Shown: positions 53,486 to 64,000 of the stretch, piece after piece | How the letters are laid out: every line of letters starts with the position of its first letter | Position numbering within the stretch: position 1 is the first letter of the stretch | NCBI GenBank assembly: GCA_012932865.1 | Contig: SAXG01000002.1 | Location: forward strand, 1-64,000 | Reading direction: 5' to 3' | From: Amylostereum areolatum | Lineage: Eukaryota > Basidiomycota > Agaricomycetes > Russulales > Stereaceae | DNA length: 64,000 bases | Translations under genes and position numbers: made by a program | Notes under the pieces: generated by a model | The model's database searches: none | What the model was told of the DNA's origin: nothing | The model's input: only the letters and a program-made list of their open reading frames with translations

Positions 53486-55161
53486 TTAAGGATGCAACAG
53501 GACCTTTGTGTAGCCATCGATGCGCTTGTCGAACTTGTCGTATGCGCTCGTCGCGTCGTTGAGGGGCAGGTTGTGCGAAACCACGAAAGACGGTTTCGCG
53601 ATGCCGGCGATGATCAGATCGCGCAAATAACGGTTATATTTCTGTTAACACATAAGTAAGGAAAGGTCCTATAAGGGTATATGCGAACGTACCTTCACGT
53701 TGCACTGGCCCGTACCGACAGTGAGACCTTTCTCGAAAAGCTTGCCTGCGAAACCGAAGGTGCCGTGAGCACGGATTCGGGACAATACCATACCAAGGCT
53801 CACCGAAGGGGAACGATATATATCCCCTTTGATGAATCGTTAGACGGCTTCAAAGTGCGAACGAAGATGGACATGCTTAGCAGAGTTGCGCCACGAAGTT
53901 TCTTGATCTGCTCCGCCGGGCTACCCTCAGAGAGATTGATAGGAATGCAACCGATGTCCTTGGCCTTTTGAAGTCGTTCGGGAACGCGATCAACGACATA
54001 CACCTCGGACGCGCCGCGGATGCGGGCAGAGTAGGCAGCCATGAGGCCTACGGGGCCTGCACCAAAGACCGCTACCGATTCTCCGGGTTTGAAACCCTAC
54101 AACGATTATAACCTGGGCGCGGTACATATACCGGAGTGTACATACCGACAATTCGATGCCGTGCCAGCCCTATAATGCGAGGTTAGCGTTCTTAGGATGC
54201 ACATCAAAGGAGTTAGAATGCGAACAGTAGGGAAAATATCTGACAACAAGGCAAAATCGTCCTCATGCTCTGTTCCTGGAGGGAGTTTGAGGGCATTGAA
54301 GTCCGCGAAGGGGACGCGGACGTATTCCTGGTGATTGGATTCAACAAACCCGCCAAAGTAAGAAGGAACGTATAGTGTACCGCCTGACCTCCCTGATAGG
54401 GACCCATCGCGACGTAACTGTACGACATATGAAGTTGAATTAAACGTTGCCGTATCGGCAACCAGTGCACTCACCCGTATGCGCTAGGAATGTTCCACAT
54501 CGACTCAGTGAGGTTGGAATTCGAGATCAAACGCACCCTCCGGCCTTACAGCACGCTCATCAGCGCCAAATACCATCGTAAGTCGAGAATCGCTTACAAA
54601 ACCTGGATTAACTTCTGTGCAAAACGCGGACTTGCCTTCCTCGCAGTTGATGCACCGACCACAGGCTACATTGAAAGGCATCACGACACGATCGCCCTTC
54701 TTCAGGCCCTGCGAAAGATCAGTTTGTAATCGTTCTTCAACGAAAACAGGTCACGAACGGTGACCCCAGAACCGATCTCGTCGACAATGCCCATGCTGCC
54801 CGTGACAGGGTGAGAAACAGAAGATGACGTCGCATGCAAAAGAGTACTTCTCGTGACCAAAGACAATGCCAGGTTCGGCTGCCGTACGTCCCTCGTACAT
54901 GTGGAGGTCACTGCGAAGGTATTAATGGGCGTCAGTCGTGTATCCCGATGTACGTAGATTCGGGCCACACACCTTCCGCAGATACAGGTCGTGGTGACTG
55001 GTCGTGAACGGCGACGTCATCAAACACGATGTGCAAAAGAGAAGAGTCGAGAACGCACCCTTTACGATGACATCGTTCGGATGAAGCAGCTCAGGCTTCT
55101 CGACTTGCTGTACGGAGACCTCGAAAGGTCCTGTATAAACGACGGCGCGCATCTTCGTCAT
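53486..55161 (-). pseudogene. zinc dehydrogenase of the glutathione-independent formaldehyde dehydrogenase type, internal deletion
   Basis: Start MTKMRAVVYTGPFEVSVQQV (55161; an in-frame ATG at 55224 would add an Arg/Ser-rich, possibly mitochondrial, leader). Exons join as CGSDLHMYEGRTAAEPGIVF, GHE/NMGIVDEIGSGVT, GDRVVMPFNVACGRCINCEE with the structural zinc cysteines, YVAMGPYQGGQA, EYVRVPFADFNALKLPPGTE, GWHGIELS, GFKPGESVAVFGAGPVGLMA (Rossmann motif) and KDIGCIPINLSEGSPAEQIK. Here (about 53905-53820) the expected 60 or more residues following KKLRG, including the conserved DCVGYEA region, are missing. Sequence resumes with SLGMVLSRIRAHGTFGFAGK, GTGQCNVK/KYNRYLRDLIIAG and SYN-type ending DKRIDGYTKVLLHP. 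Both zinc sites are present, but the substrate-side core is cut out, so activity is unlikely. Confidence 0.75.
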
Positions 55162-58100
55162 GGTGAATTGATGAGTGGCGAGCAACCGGCGGGAGAGGGA
55201 AGAAAAGCGGAAAAGAGATAGCAATCGTTGCGCAAAGATATGCGCACGGATTTATGTTAGCATTCACAAGAAGTCAGCTCAGTCACTTCTCTGCCAGGAT
55301 CAGCTGGATCGTCACATGTGGTGCGGATGTCCGCGTCGCCTTCTCCCGGTGACTTTGTAGAGAGTCTGGGCGCATCGCGTGAGCAAGTCAGTCTGTTCAA
55401 AGAGCCAATGAAGAGGGTTCGTCGATGAGATGAGCCGAAAGAAAGCCACCAGGGGTGACCCGTGCGTGTTTTGCTGCTTTCAGAGTAACGAGTTGCATGA
55501 CTCTGAGTCAGTGACGACGAGACTCACTGGGACCGACGTCGGACGCGCTCGCCACGTGATGAGAATATCTTACTTCACACCGGGCCCACTACCCGGAGCC
55601 CGGAACCCAGTGAAGGTCTCACCGTCTTTTCGTCTCGACTACTGCACTCAAACTAGCTGCGCCGTTGCATATCTGCTCATCTCCTCCAGCGTCAACTCGA
55701 TTCTCGCATCAAACACCTTCCAGTCTCAAGCGCCTCTCCAGCCCCTTTGTCCAGCCTCACCTCAGGAACTAAGTACGCCACTAGGGCTTCATGACGCCCT
55801 TTCGTTCCGATATACGGTCGCTCGATGCTGATGCTGCTCCTCATCGAATACGGTGATATTTACTCCCATATCTCTCACATGATCTCTATCGTTATCCATT
55901 CCACAGGAAGTTTGGGCGAGGAGGACCCCAGCGTCAATGTTCCGTCTCATCGGCGGTCGGGTCCAATACGTATACCTCAGTATGGCCATATTCCGTTGCA
56001 GCGTTTTCAGTTGGGCACCAGGTGCGTGGGGGATCCTCTCTCGTATCTTAGCAAGGTGAGGATACCACGTTGCCTGTCCCGGGAACGGGAACACCACGCC
56101 CACGCACGCCTGTGCGGGTATTGCGTAACGTGCGTTCGCGTAGGGTTTCGCTGACTTCATCGAGAGGATCCGCACCTGTCGCCCGTCATCGCATATTCCA
56201 AGTATGGAGTACGAGGAGCTCAAACGTTCAACGTTCAGGTACGTATTCAGCTTTGCTTTCGTACTCCTCGTTGCTATTACTTACATAAGTACCATGCCCG
56301 CAACTTGCCCCCCGCGCGGCGTCATCCAGGCGAGCCACCGACCACCAGCGCTCCGCCTTTTCCACCGAAACCTCCTTCCCTGCACGATCCTGATGTTCTC
56401 ACCCACGCCGTCCCATTCAGCGTATCTCAGGTGTGAAACGAGGCCCTTGGAAGCGCCTTTTACGCTTTCGAACCTCGATCGCATCAGCGAAGCAGCAGCC
56501 TGTTGAGCTCATAAAGGCGATTCTTCTTCCGCGTCGCTGCTTTATATGATCGGGGAATCGGGCCCTGGGGGGTACGGTACTTACTACGGTGCAGTCGGTG
56601 CAGTAGTGGCGCGAAGGCTCGGGTTTGTGGGGTGAGCCACGGGCTTCTATACGATGGTCCCAGGTAGACTCAGACTTAAGCTCGTAAGGCCTCACCAGGC
56701 CGACCGCGTCTCGCTCAGCATTCAACACGAAAAAGAGGGGTCGTTTGTCCCATCCGTGGAGAGAGGCGCACGCGTCTAACTCCGCCCAACCTAATTTCAG
56801 CCCCAGAACGACGGCGAAGCGCCCCCCTCCCCCTCCACCCACCGCGATCCCTCGCTCTCAGGCTTGCTTCACCTCTATCCGTGGCGGCGGCGCAAGAAAA
56901 GCACCGTTGCGCTTCAATTGCGCGTTTTTCCGATCAGCCTCGCCCGTTGCTTCAACTTCTCTTTCAGCCGGAGTTTCGTTCCCTTTTTCCCTCGCAAAGG
57001 AAAAAAAACTTCATACATCTTCTCGGATGGCTCTACACGTACAGCGGCAGGCGTGCATATCCGCCCAGCGCGGCCCTCGAAGGAGGATATTTCCGCCGTA
57101 GACCCACCCAGCGTTCAACGTTCAACAGCCCTGAGGCCCGGTCGAAGCCGCAGGCTCGTCCGGCCGCTGAGCGAGTCTCTGTTTTTGGTTCCGTCGACCA
57201 GTGCTGGGATTCGGCCTCGGATTCATTGATGGGTATGTTGCGGCACAGCCTTTCATCCCCCCTTGGGCCTCTTGTGCGCCGACCCACATACAGCTCGCAA
57301 TCAACGATCATCGCTCAACGATGAACCGTTACCGAACCAACATTCCTCGCTGGCACGCACGCGGCGAGCACGGCTCGTTACTTAGGCCAATGCTCGCTTG
57401 GCGATCGCGTTCTCTCTCTGCGGTCATTCGCGGAGGTCGACCGACGAAGGGCTCAGCGGGATGAGTCACGGTTCACCTCGTCGGCAAGTATTACTGCGTT
57501 ACTAACTGGCAGGGATCGAGTGCTAATACGCTAAGTCACTAGGTAGGAATCATAGATCGCTTCGCGCGCGTCCATTGAACGTTCCGATGGGTGCTAAGTA
57601 TCATTTGAAAATCACGAACGGACCACGACCACTGGGCATAGGACGGTGGCATTATACTGAGAAAGTACATGCACAGGTACGTCGACTATCTCGTCCATCC
57701 AGACTACTGAACGCCACCCGCCCGCCCTCTGTAGATCCCGGAGCCCACGCGCGATGTTCGCGAAATGGTCATAATAAATGATCACTGGGCCCTCGTGGAT
57801 TTGCTCCCGCGTCGGCCAAGTCAGGTGCGCCGCGGGTCGCGTGGTCACCGTGCGGTGCGCTGCCCCCCCTGCGCGATATCTCTAAAACATCCTTTGTGCG
57901 ATGACGACGAGACACACTTTATCAAAAACGCAGGGGGGGGGCCGTCCAAAGGCAAACCCCTCCGAAGGCGCGGCGCGTCCGCGTCCGCGTCGCGTCTCGA
58001 CCTCGACTGGATGCGACGAGGATCCCCCTGGCCGGGTGCGGTCGGGCAGGGTCGGGCGGGCGACACAATCCATCCAGGAGGAGGAATGTTTGACGCGATC

Positions 58101-58716
58101 GGGCGGGCGCGTCGGCGCAGAGCAGAGCAGAAACTGCCAAAGTGGTGCGACGGCGTCTTTGCGTGCGTACTTACGCAGCACGCTGTCCTCTATCTTCGGA
58201 GCGGAGCCCTCCGCCTCTCCCGCCGCCCGCACTTCTGCACCGAGCAGCTTACGAACATGCAAAAGCAGACGATCACCGCAATATGTGGTAACCTGCGCGT
58301 GAATGACTCGCGCTTCTGGGGGAGGGGCAGCTCGCGATGCGATTGCACCGCGCGACGACTTTTTTCCTTTTTTTTCACTGCTGATTATTCCATTTGCGGC
58401 CGCACCGACGACCTCCACGTACCCGCCCCACCCGGCCTCTCGTCTCGAGCTAAATTATAACCAGGCACCCACACAGCACCCGCGCCGATTCAGATCCAGA
58501 AAGGAACCACGAGCGGAAATTCGGGATCTCGTGATCACGATCGCGCGTTCTTCGTTCGAGTCCGTGTACCTCATATGTACTTAGGTAAACCTACTTTTCG
58601 GTCAGAGTCTTGCTATCATGCACGCGCGCGATGGGGGCGGAATCCGTTCTGACTTGGCTGGATCAAGACGAACGCACGCATACTGCCAGCACGTATCGCG
58701 ATTTTCCCCCCTCGCC

Positions 58717-58735
58717 GACGACGACGACGACGACG
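58717..58735. repeat. (ACG)n microsatellite
   Basis: Six GAC/ACG triplets in a row. Confidence 0.8.
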
Positions 58736-58990
58736 GAGTCGGAGCGTCTGTGATCGGTACAGCGTCGGAACGCCCCCGTGCACAAGAAGGAAAAAAAGGC
58801 AGCACCAGTGCTCAACCTCTATTCTGCCTGCCTGCCTGCGAGCGCGGTCCGTCAAAATAGCGTTTAACAGTACCAACTCCAGTTCCCGTTCCGTTCGTTC
58901 TTCGGCCGCGCGCGGCGGGATCAAATCGTCCACAGGATCACGGTAAAGTGGGCGTGGCGGGTGCCCACTTCACACAATCGCGTCTATCGG

Positions 58991-59015
58991 CGCATCGCAT
59001 CGCATCGCATCGCAT
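58991..59015. repeat. (CGCAT)5 microsatellite
   Basis: Five perfect CGCAT units. Confidence 0.9.
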
Positions 59016-60537
59016 ACGTACACGCGTCCACATCCATCCGCGGCGCCTCTTTCTTTCTTTTCTTTCTTACAGTTGCGGAGATGGAACTCTACCGGGCGGG
59101 TGGGGGGGCACGACCATGATGACGAAACCATGGGACGCTGAGCTGGCGCGCGGTGGATATCGGATGCCTACACGTTCGGTACTTAGCGGGTTCGAATCGA
59201 CGGCGGCGCGGCGGGCTGAAGCTTGAAGAGCTCCTCTCATCGCGAAGTTCCCATCTTCGACGAACCATGCAAGACGCCTCGCGTCTTTTTTTTGCGCTTG
59301 TTGCTACGCCCTTGCTTATACCGGGGTGGCTGCAAACGCTTGGCTTACCGCTAACTACTTACTAGCCCTGCGTAATACGCACCCCCTTCCATAATCTCGC
59401 CGCCTCTGAACCCCCGCAGCGATCCTGATCCCGCATTCGCCTCTCGCCAGTTCGCCGAGTCCGCCAGTCGCCGTTTCCATGCGTGCCTCTCTCGATCCTG
59501 CTCTCTCCCCCCCCCTCGCAATCGCGGCGAGCTTTCTTTCCCCCACCCCACTCCCGCGTCCGGCGCGGATTCGTACGTATGGGCCAAATGATAACTATGA
59601 ATAATTGAATCGTCGCACACGGAACGGGATAACCAGTAGCGCGTGGCCGAAATGACCGAGGAGATACCGAGGGAGGACTCCCTGACCCTCGACCTCCCCG
59701 CTCCGCCGCCTCTATCGTTCCCCCGTCGCGCCGCGGACCTATGCTGACCGACCCACCGCTCCATAATGAATGAATGAACGAATAAGTCATGTCTCGCCGA
59801 GGGTCCGTCTGCAAGCGGACGCGAAAAGAAGCGGGCGGTGGGGGCTGGTGCGCTCCAGGCAGGCAACTGAGAGGAGATAGTAGATACGGACTCGGAGAGG
59901 AGACGCGACGGTATTACGCGTTACGGCGAGCTGGGGTCGTCCCCCACGTCATCCAAGTCCCGTCAAAAACAAACTTGCGGGCCGGCGGTCCCGGCGGCTT
60001 CTTACGTCGTTTCCTTGTCCCTTCAGTTCCGCCTCGGTTCCAAAGCTCGAGCTCCCAGGTGCGGTGTCGCCGCCGCCGATGGCACGGCGCGCCCACGAGC
60101 GTCGAACGAGCGGTGGCGAAGGGCAAGAAGATGCGGAGGGTATATTAGTGCGACCCGATGTCTAAAGTATATCGTATCCAATAATATATAAAAGAAACCT
60201 GCAGCCCTAAATTCGCGCAGGGCGCGTGCGCTGCGGGCGCGATATCAAGATATGGAGGGGGAATGTTCTTGTGTGATGGGTGGACTTTGAAAAAAGATGC
60301 GCGATGAATGGAAAGCGAGACGCGGAGGAGAGTCGTGTGGGAACGGAGATGGGTGGGCGATGGACGATGGCGATGGCGATGACGGCAGAAGTACAGCAGA
60401 ATATAATAGACACAACGTAACAACTCGTACAGGATGAGAGCAAGGTCCAAGCGTGAGCCCGAGGGTCTTCAATACATACGACGGGGGAGGATGGCTACAT
60501 TTTGACCGACAGGCGGAGGCGGCGGGCGCCCAGGACA

Positions 60538-62149
60538 CTACTGTGGGGTATGGTAGTTCGATCCAGGCGATGAATGGTGATCGCGAGAAGGGGGTAGGTA
60601 CTGCTGATGCTGCTGTTGCGCGTACAAACCCTGTCCGCTGCCGACGGACAGGCCCAAGGCGCCACCGCCGCCGCTCCCGCCGCTGTAGGAGCCGCCGCTG
60701 CTCATGGGCAAGCCCGAGGAGACGTACGAACTCTGTCCGTGCGCGTGCCCGTGATGGTGGGAGGGACCAGGGAAAGAGTAACCGGACACGGAGCCGCCCT
60801 GGGGCTGAGCGTACGCGCTCGAGTAGGCGGGAGAGGATCGAGGGCCGCCGCCGTAGGTGTGGCTGAGCATCACGCTATTTCGCGAGGAGGCGTAGTAAGG
60901 ATCGGAGGGGACGGAGCCGCCAGCGCCGTGGGAAGAAAGGGATTGGAGGGAGAGGGGATGGTAGAGCTGCATGCTGTCGGTGGGCATGGAGGCGCGACGG
61001 AGGAGGGTGCCGGTGGAGACGCCAGCGTTGGGAGCGGAAGTGCGCGGGACGGAGAGCGGGTGCGTTGTGGAAGGGCCGGAGGAGGGGCGATGTACCGGGG
61101 CGAGAATCCGGCGACGGGCCTGGGAGGAGGGAGATGAGAAAGAGGGGATAGGATGGGGAAGGAGGGCTCACGTTGATCATCCAGTTGGAGACCTGGCTCA
61201 TGCTGAGGCCGGTGGCAGCGCAGAGCTGCTTCTTCTCCTCCTCGCTCGGATACGGGTGATCGGAATGACGGTGCAGCCAGTCCTTGAGAAAGTCGGTGGT
61301 GGGCTTGGGAAGCTTTCCGCGTTTCTTCTGGGGCCGTTCGACGAGGGAGGAGGGGGTGGTGGCGCCCGAGACGGGGGAGCGGTTGGGGGAGGGGGAGGGA
61401 GCGGGTCCGGTGGAGGCGGAGGTGGAGGAGGCGGAGGAGGGGGCGAGGTAGTCGGAGGGAGGGAAGGACCACTCGTCCTTGACGGTGTCCGGGGAGGAGT
61501 AGGAAGGGCGACGGTCGGGGTGGGCGCGGGCGGAGGTGGGGTACATGGGGGCGGGGTGCGGGTGGTGAGCGGGGTAGTAGGCAAACGACTCCCGCGGGGC
61601 TTCGTACTTGAGGTTGTGGGAGGAGGACGGGGTGGAGGACGGGCGGACGATGGCGGACTGGGACCAGTGATCGGCGGCGGACAATTGAACGGAAGGGAGG
61701 GCTTGGGCGTGCGAACGGGGGAAAGCGTAATCGGACGCCAACTGGGACGAGGGCGCGAAGGAGTAGGACGGGGACGGGTGGCTGGAGGGGTCGTACGAAA
61801 CACCGAATGGGGAACTGTCAGCCCCGATCCTCGGCTTGACGTATTCCGATGCTTCCGAAGGCGGGAACTGGTAAGAAGACAGCGCAGAGGAAGCGGAGGG
61901 GGAGGCGGCGCTGCGGAAGGAGACGTCCGGCAGGGAAGCCCGACGGTGGTCCTGACGGAAGGAGTCGTTCAAGGTGTGGAAGATGGAAGGCAGCTGGACG
62001 CGAGGACCGTCGGCGGCGGCGTGGGCAGGGACCGGATCGTCGGGGAGCGCGGCGGGGTCGAGAGGGTCGGGGGTCGGGGAGAGGCTGTCCTGGACGGAGG
62101 GGGCGTCTTGAACGTCGGAGGCGTCCGAGTCGGCGGTGGCGGAGGACAT
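60538..62149 (-). CDS. TALE/KN-type homeodomain transcription factor
   Basis: A nuclear DNA-binding regulator. Start MSSATADSDASDVQDAP (62149; an in-frame MLDRR at 62164 is possible). A long Ser/Pro-rich N-terminal region (about 280 residues, with LPSIFHTLNDSFRQDHRRAS) precedes the homeodomain at about 61340-61110: KKRGKLPKPTTDFLKDWLHR, the three-residue-extension loop HSDHPYPSEEEKKQL, and the recognition helix SMSQVSNWMINARRRI, completed by splicing at about 61118-61170. WxxN and the NARRRI end are intact. The C-terminal tail is Ser/Gly/Tyr/His-rich (HHHGHAHGQSS, SGGSGGGGALGLSVGSG) and ends GSNYHTPQ. About 520 aa. Homeodomain genes of this type act in fruiting-body development in some mushrooms; that role is only inferred here. 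Confidence 0.88.
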
Positions 62150-62164
62150 GCGACGGTCGAGCAA

Positions 62165-63408
62165 GTTATAGTATCCGAGGTCTGCGAAGCTGCGAGGGGG
62201 CGGGGCAGATCGTCCACTGAGCCAACGGAAAATAGAATAAAAAGGGAGGACGGACTGGATGATGGCCGGGTGCGTTAAATCCTGGGTTAAATTGCGCGCG
62301 GGCGTGCCAAAATTCGATGGCTCGACCGACTTGCTAAATCGAGTTGAGAATCATGAAAACGTCAGTGACTCCCATCACACTTTCCTCCTCCAAAACACCC
62401 TCCCTGCCCTGCAGATCACAGCCTCCCCCGCGGGCCCTGGGCACGCGCGTCTACCGCCGTCGTCCCCCAACAACGCAAACGCAAACGCAAACGCAGATGC
62501 GAACGCGACACGGCCCTCGCGATCGCACGACGGGGGGGTGGGAGGGCCCTCGTAGGCCCTCGTACGCGTCGTACGTACTACGAAGCTCGCACCCGCTGTC
62601 ATCTCAAAATGACAGGGTGACAGGTGACAGGCCCTCGTCGTGGTGGAGGTGAAAGGGAGGAAAGACGCTCACCTGTTCTCTGGGAGGAGGAAAGGGTCGT
62701 AGGAGGGGTGGGGGAGCAGGAGGTCGTGGTGGTCGTGGAGGAGGAGCATGGAACGGAAGAAAAGAGGGCGGTTGGCGGCGGCGGATGGACTGATCGGGCG
62801 AGTCGCATTAAACCCAGCTTATAAAAGAAGACCTGGATCCGTTTTGAGCTGCTGCCTCGAGAGCGAAAGGCGCCAGGGGGGAAAATGGCAGAGAACCGGA
62901 GACCCATCCAGAATTCAATTCGATCCTCGCCATTTCGTCTCCCCCCAAACCCTGATCCCCCTCGCCACCGTCCCGGTCCCGGTCCCCACTTCCTCCTCCT
63001 CCTCCCCTAGGGCCCACGCTACCTGCACCCACCCAACCGGAGCGCCCACACTGCTCTCGCCAGATGCGAACAGTTTCCTCCAACCCGCTCGAAGACGCCA
63101 GCTCGGATGAATAGGCTCGAACCCCGCGTGCGCTCCCTCGAACGAACGACCCCCCTCCCGTTCGGGACGTCCGAACCTGACCTTAATGAAATCCAGGCAC
63201 ACCCACCGCACCCAGCCCTTTGTCTCCAGTTGTCCCCTCCGGCCGGCCGGCCACTTTCCCCACTCCGCTCCGCCCCCCCGGGCGATCTCGCCAGTTTATC
63301 TTTCGCACCCAAAACAAAGCCCGCAAACAAAATATACTCGCTGGAAGATAGACGCCCCGAAGTGGCCGGACGGGCAACCGGTCGGTCGCGAACGCTAAAG
63401 GCAACAGA
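62165..63408. other. long upstream region of the homeodomain gene
   Basis: About 1.2 kb with no gene recognised. It contains an (ACGCAA)n-like run at 62471-62500, a GACAGGTGACAGG/CTGTCA patch at 62600-62630 and pyrimidine-rich stretches at 62960-63010. It should hold the promoter. Confidence 0.4.
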
Positions 63409-63837
63409 CTAAGTACGGACCGAGACCGCCTTGGCCGCCTTTGCTCGCGCGACGCCCTCCAGCAGCTTCTCCGCTTTCTCCCGCTCCTTTCGGCTCACGA
63501 CCACCCCATCCACCAGCCTCACCCGTCCGCACGCCCGCATGACCAAGCCCCGGTACGCCAGTCGCCCCACGTACGCCTCGTCCGGCAAGTCCCTTCGGAA
63601 TTTCGCGTCCAGCTCTTGCCACGACGCGCCACTGCCACCGCCGCTACCACCGCCACCGCCGCCCGCTCTCTCTCCAGACCAAGTGTTAGACGACGTGGCC
63701 GTGGACAGATCCCCCGGCGCGGATCCTGAAGATGTCCCCGCTTTGCTCCCCCGATGGCCCGGCTCCGACGGTTGCAGCGCCCCAGGAACGTCCTTCACAA
63801 GCAGGGGCAGGTACCATCCGAGCGTGCACGGATTCAT
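63409..63837 (-). CDS. unknown protein, possibly incomplete at the window edge
   Basis: A frame of 142 codons starting MNPCTLGWYLPLLVKDVPGA, with a Ser/Gly-rich linker (GGGGGGSGGGSGAS) and a helical, charged C-terminal part WQELDAKFRRDLPDEAYVGR, GLVMRACGRVRLVDG and SRKEREKAEKLLEGVARAKA. A splice-acceptor-like TTTATTTTCTTTCTCAG sits directly before the ATG, so an upstream exon (coding or leader) probably lies right of 63840. Codon pattern and the two ordered blocks look real. I do not recognise a family. A (CAGCAT)n run lies nearby at 63930-63954. Confidence 0.45.
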   Translation of the reverse strand: MNPCTLGWYLPLLVKDVPGALQPSEPGHRGSKAGTSSGSAPGDLSTATSSNTWSGERAGGGGGGSGGGSGASWQELDAKFRRDLPDEAYVGRLAYRGLVMRACGRVRLVDGVVVSRKEREKAEKLLEGVARAKAAKAVSVRT

Positions 63838-64000
63838 CCTGAGAAAGAAAATAAATCAACGATAAACAGTCAATCGCCCGTCCATCACAGAAGAAAATCA
63901 TAGACACCAAGCAGCGACCCAGCGAACAACTTCAGCATCAGCATCAGCATCATGCCAGTATGCGAAAAGGCATCATTGCCATTGCCACTGCCGGCAACCC

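Larger units (their letters stand above)
55162..60537. other. 5.4-kb region without an identifiable gene
   Basis: Many open frames exist on both strands because DNA is GC-rich, but none has a domain I recognise. The best coding-like piece is 56070-56430 (+): a basic stretch with RVLRNVRSRRVSLTSSRGSA to SSNVQRS, splice sites GTACGT at 56238 and CATCCAG near 56329, then GEPPTTSAPPFPPKPPSLHD and PDVLTHAVPFSVSQ. It may be the 5' exons of an unidentified gene, possibly with a mitochondrial leader. Microsatellites lie at 58717-58735 and 58991-59015. The right end should hold the 3' UTR of the homeodomain gene. Confidence 0.4.

Noticed and set aside
57882..60148. Arg/Ser-rich open frames at 57.9-60.1 kb on both strands
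   Set aside because: No domain, no consistent splice pattern, overlapping frames on both strands; chance frames in GC-rich DNA.
60971..62278. A 435-codon plus-strand open frame opposite the homeodomain gene
   Set aside because: Shadow of the Ser/Pro-rich coding strand; the homeodomain itself proves the minus strand.
1..64000. tRNA or rRNA genes
   Set aside because: I looked for GGTTCGAATCC-like T-arms with paired acceptor stems and for rRNA blocks and found none I could support by eye; a covariance-model scan would settle it.

Overview
The window is nuclear DNA of a filamentous basidiomycete, most likely a mushroom-forming agaricomycete. Genes are broken by many 50-60 bp GT-AG introns. The light-receptor gene is a White Collar-1 type with a LOV domain and no GATA finger, as is usual in Basidiomycota. 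A GH3 beta-xylosidase gene and a Ty3-type retrotransposon with a chromodomain fit the same picture. I cannot name genus or species.

Layout. 0.3-21.4 kb is a dense housekeeping block: CCCH zinc-finger protein (+), NOC4 ribosome-biogenesis factor (+), eIF2-alpha (-), pyruvate dehydrogenase kinase (+), WC-1 photoreceptor (-), ribosomal protein uL16/RPL10 (-), zinc alcohol dehydrogenase (+), HDHD2-like HAD phosphatase (-) and secreted GH3 beta-xylosidase (+). 21.4-43.2 kb is a gene-poor repeat island. It holds a TIR-bounded DNA element (22.2-23.1 kb), a small gene split by a solo LTR with a 5-bp target duplication (25.1-26.1 kb), a 10.2-kb chromodomain Ty3 retrotransposon on the minus strand (26.5-36.7 kb), twin hairpins, C-rich and G-rich degenerate arrays and a 45-bp minisatellite. 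43.3-55.2 kb is genic again: eS10 (+), a decayed GNAT-like gene (-), a SUGCT-type CoA-transferase (-), a multi-pass membrane protein (+), two inverted epoxide hydrolase copies (- apparently active, + dead) and an internally deleted formaldehyde-dehydrogenase-like gene (-). 55.2-60.5 kb has no identifiable gene. 60.5-62.2 kb carries a TALE homeodomain regulator (-), and an unrecognised reading frame lies at the right edge.

How the genes relate. Several genes serve translation and ribosome assembly (NOC4, eIF2-alpha, uL16, eS10). Many neighbours are divergent pairs sharing short promoters. WC-1 and the homeodomain protein are regulators likely tied to light response and development. No metabolic cluster is evident, although the epoxide hydrolase pair and the adjoining zinc dehydrogenase could be a small detoxification group that has been decaying.

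Most interesting points. (1) The retrotransposon has a third coding block after pol with a coiled coil, a CCHC knuckle and a small membrane-spanning frame running into the 3' LTR. Its primer-binding site is complementary to the predicted 5' end of its own RNA, as in Tf1 self-priming. (2) A solo LTR cleanly splits a reading frame. (3) Six CCAAT boxes sit in about 100 bp upstream of WC-1. (4) Palindromic repeats fill the two enlarged introns of the PDK gene. (5) Single-base frame breaks recur in conserved genes, which points to consensus errors or real decay.
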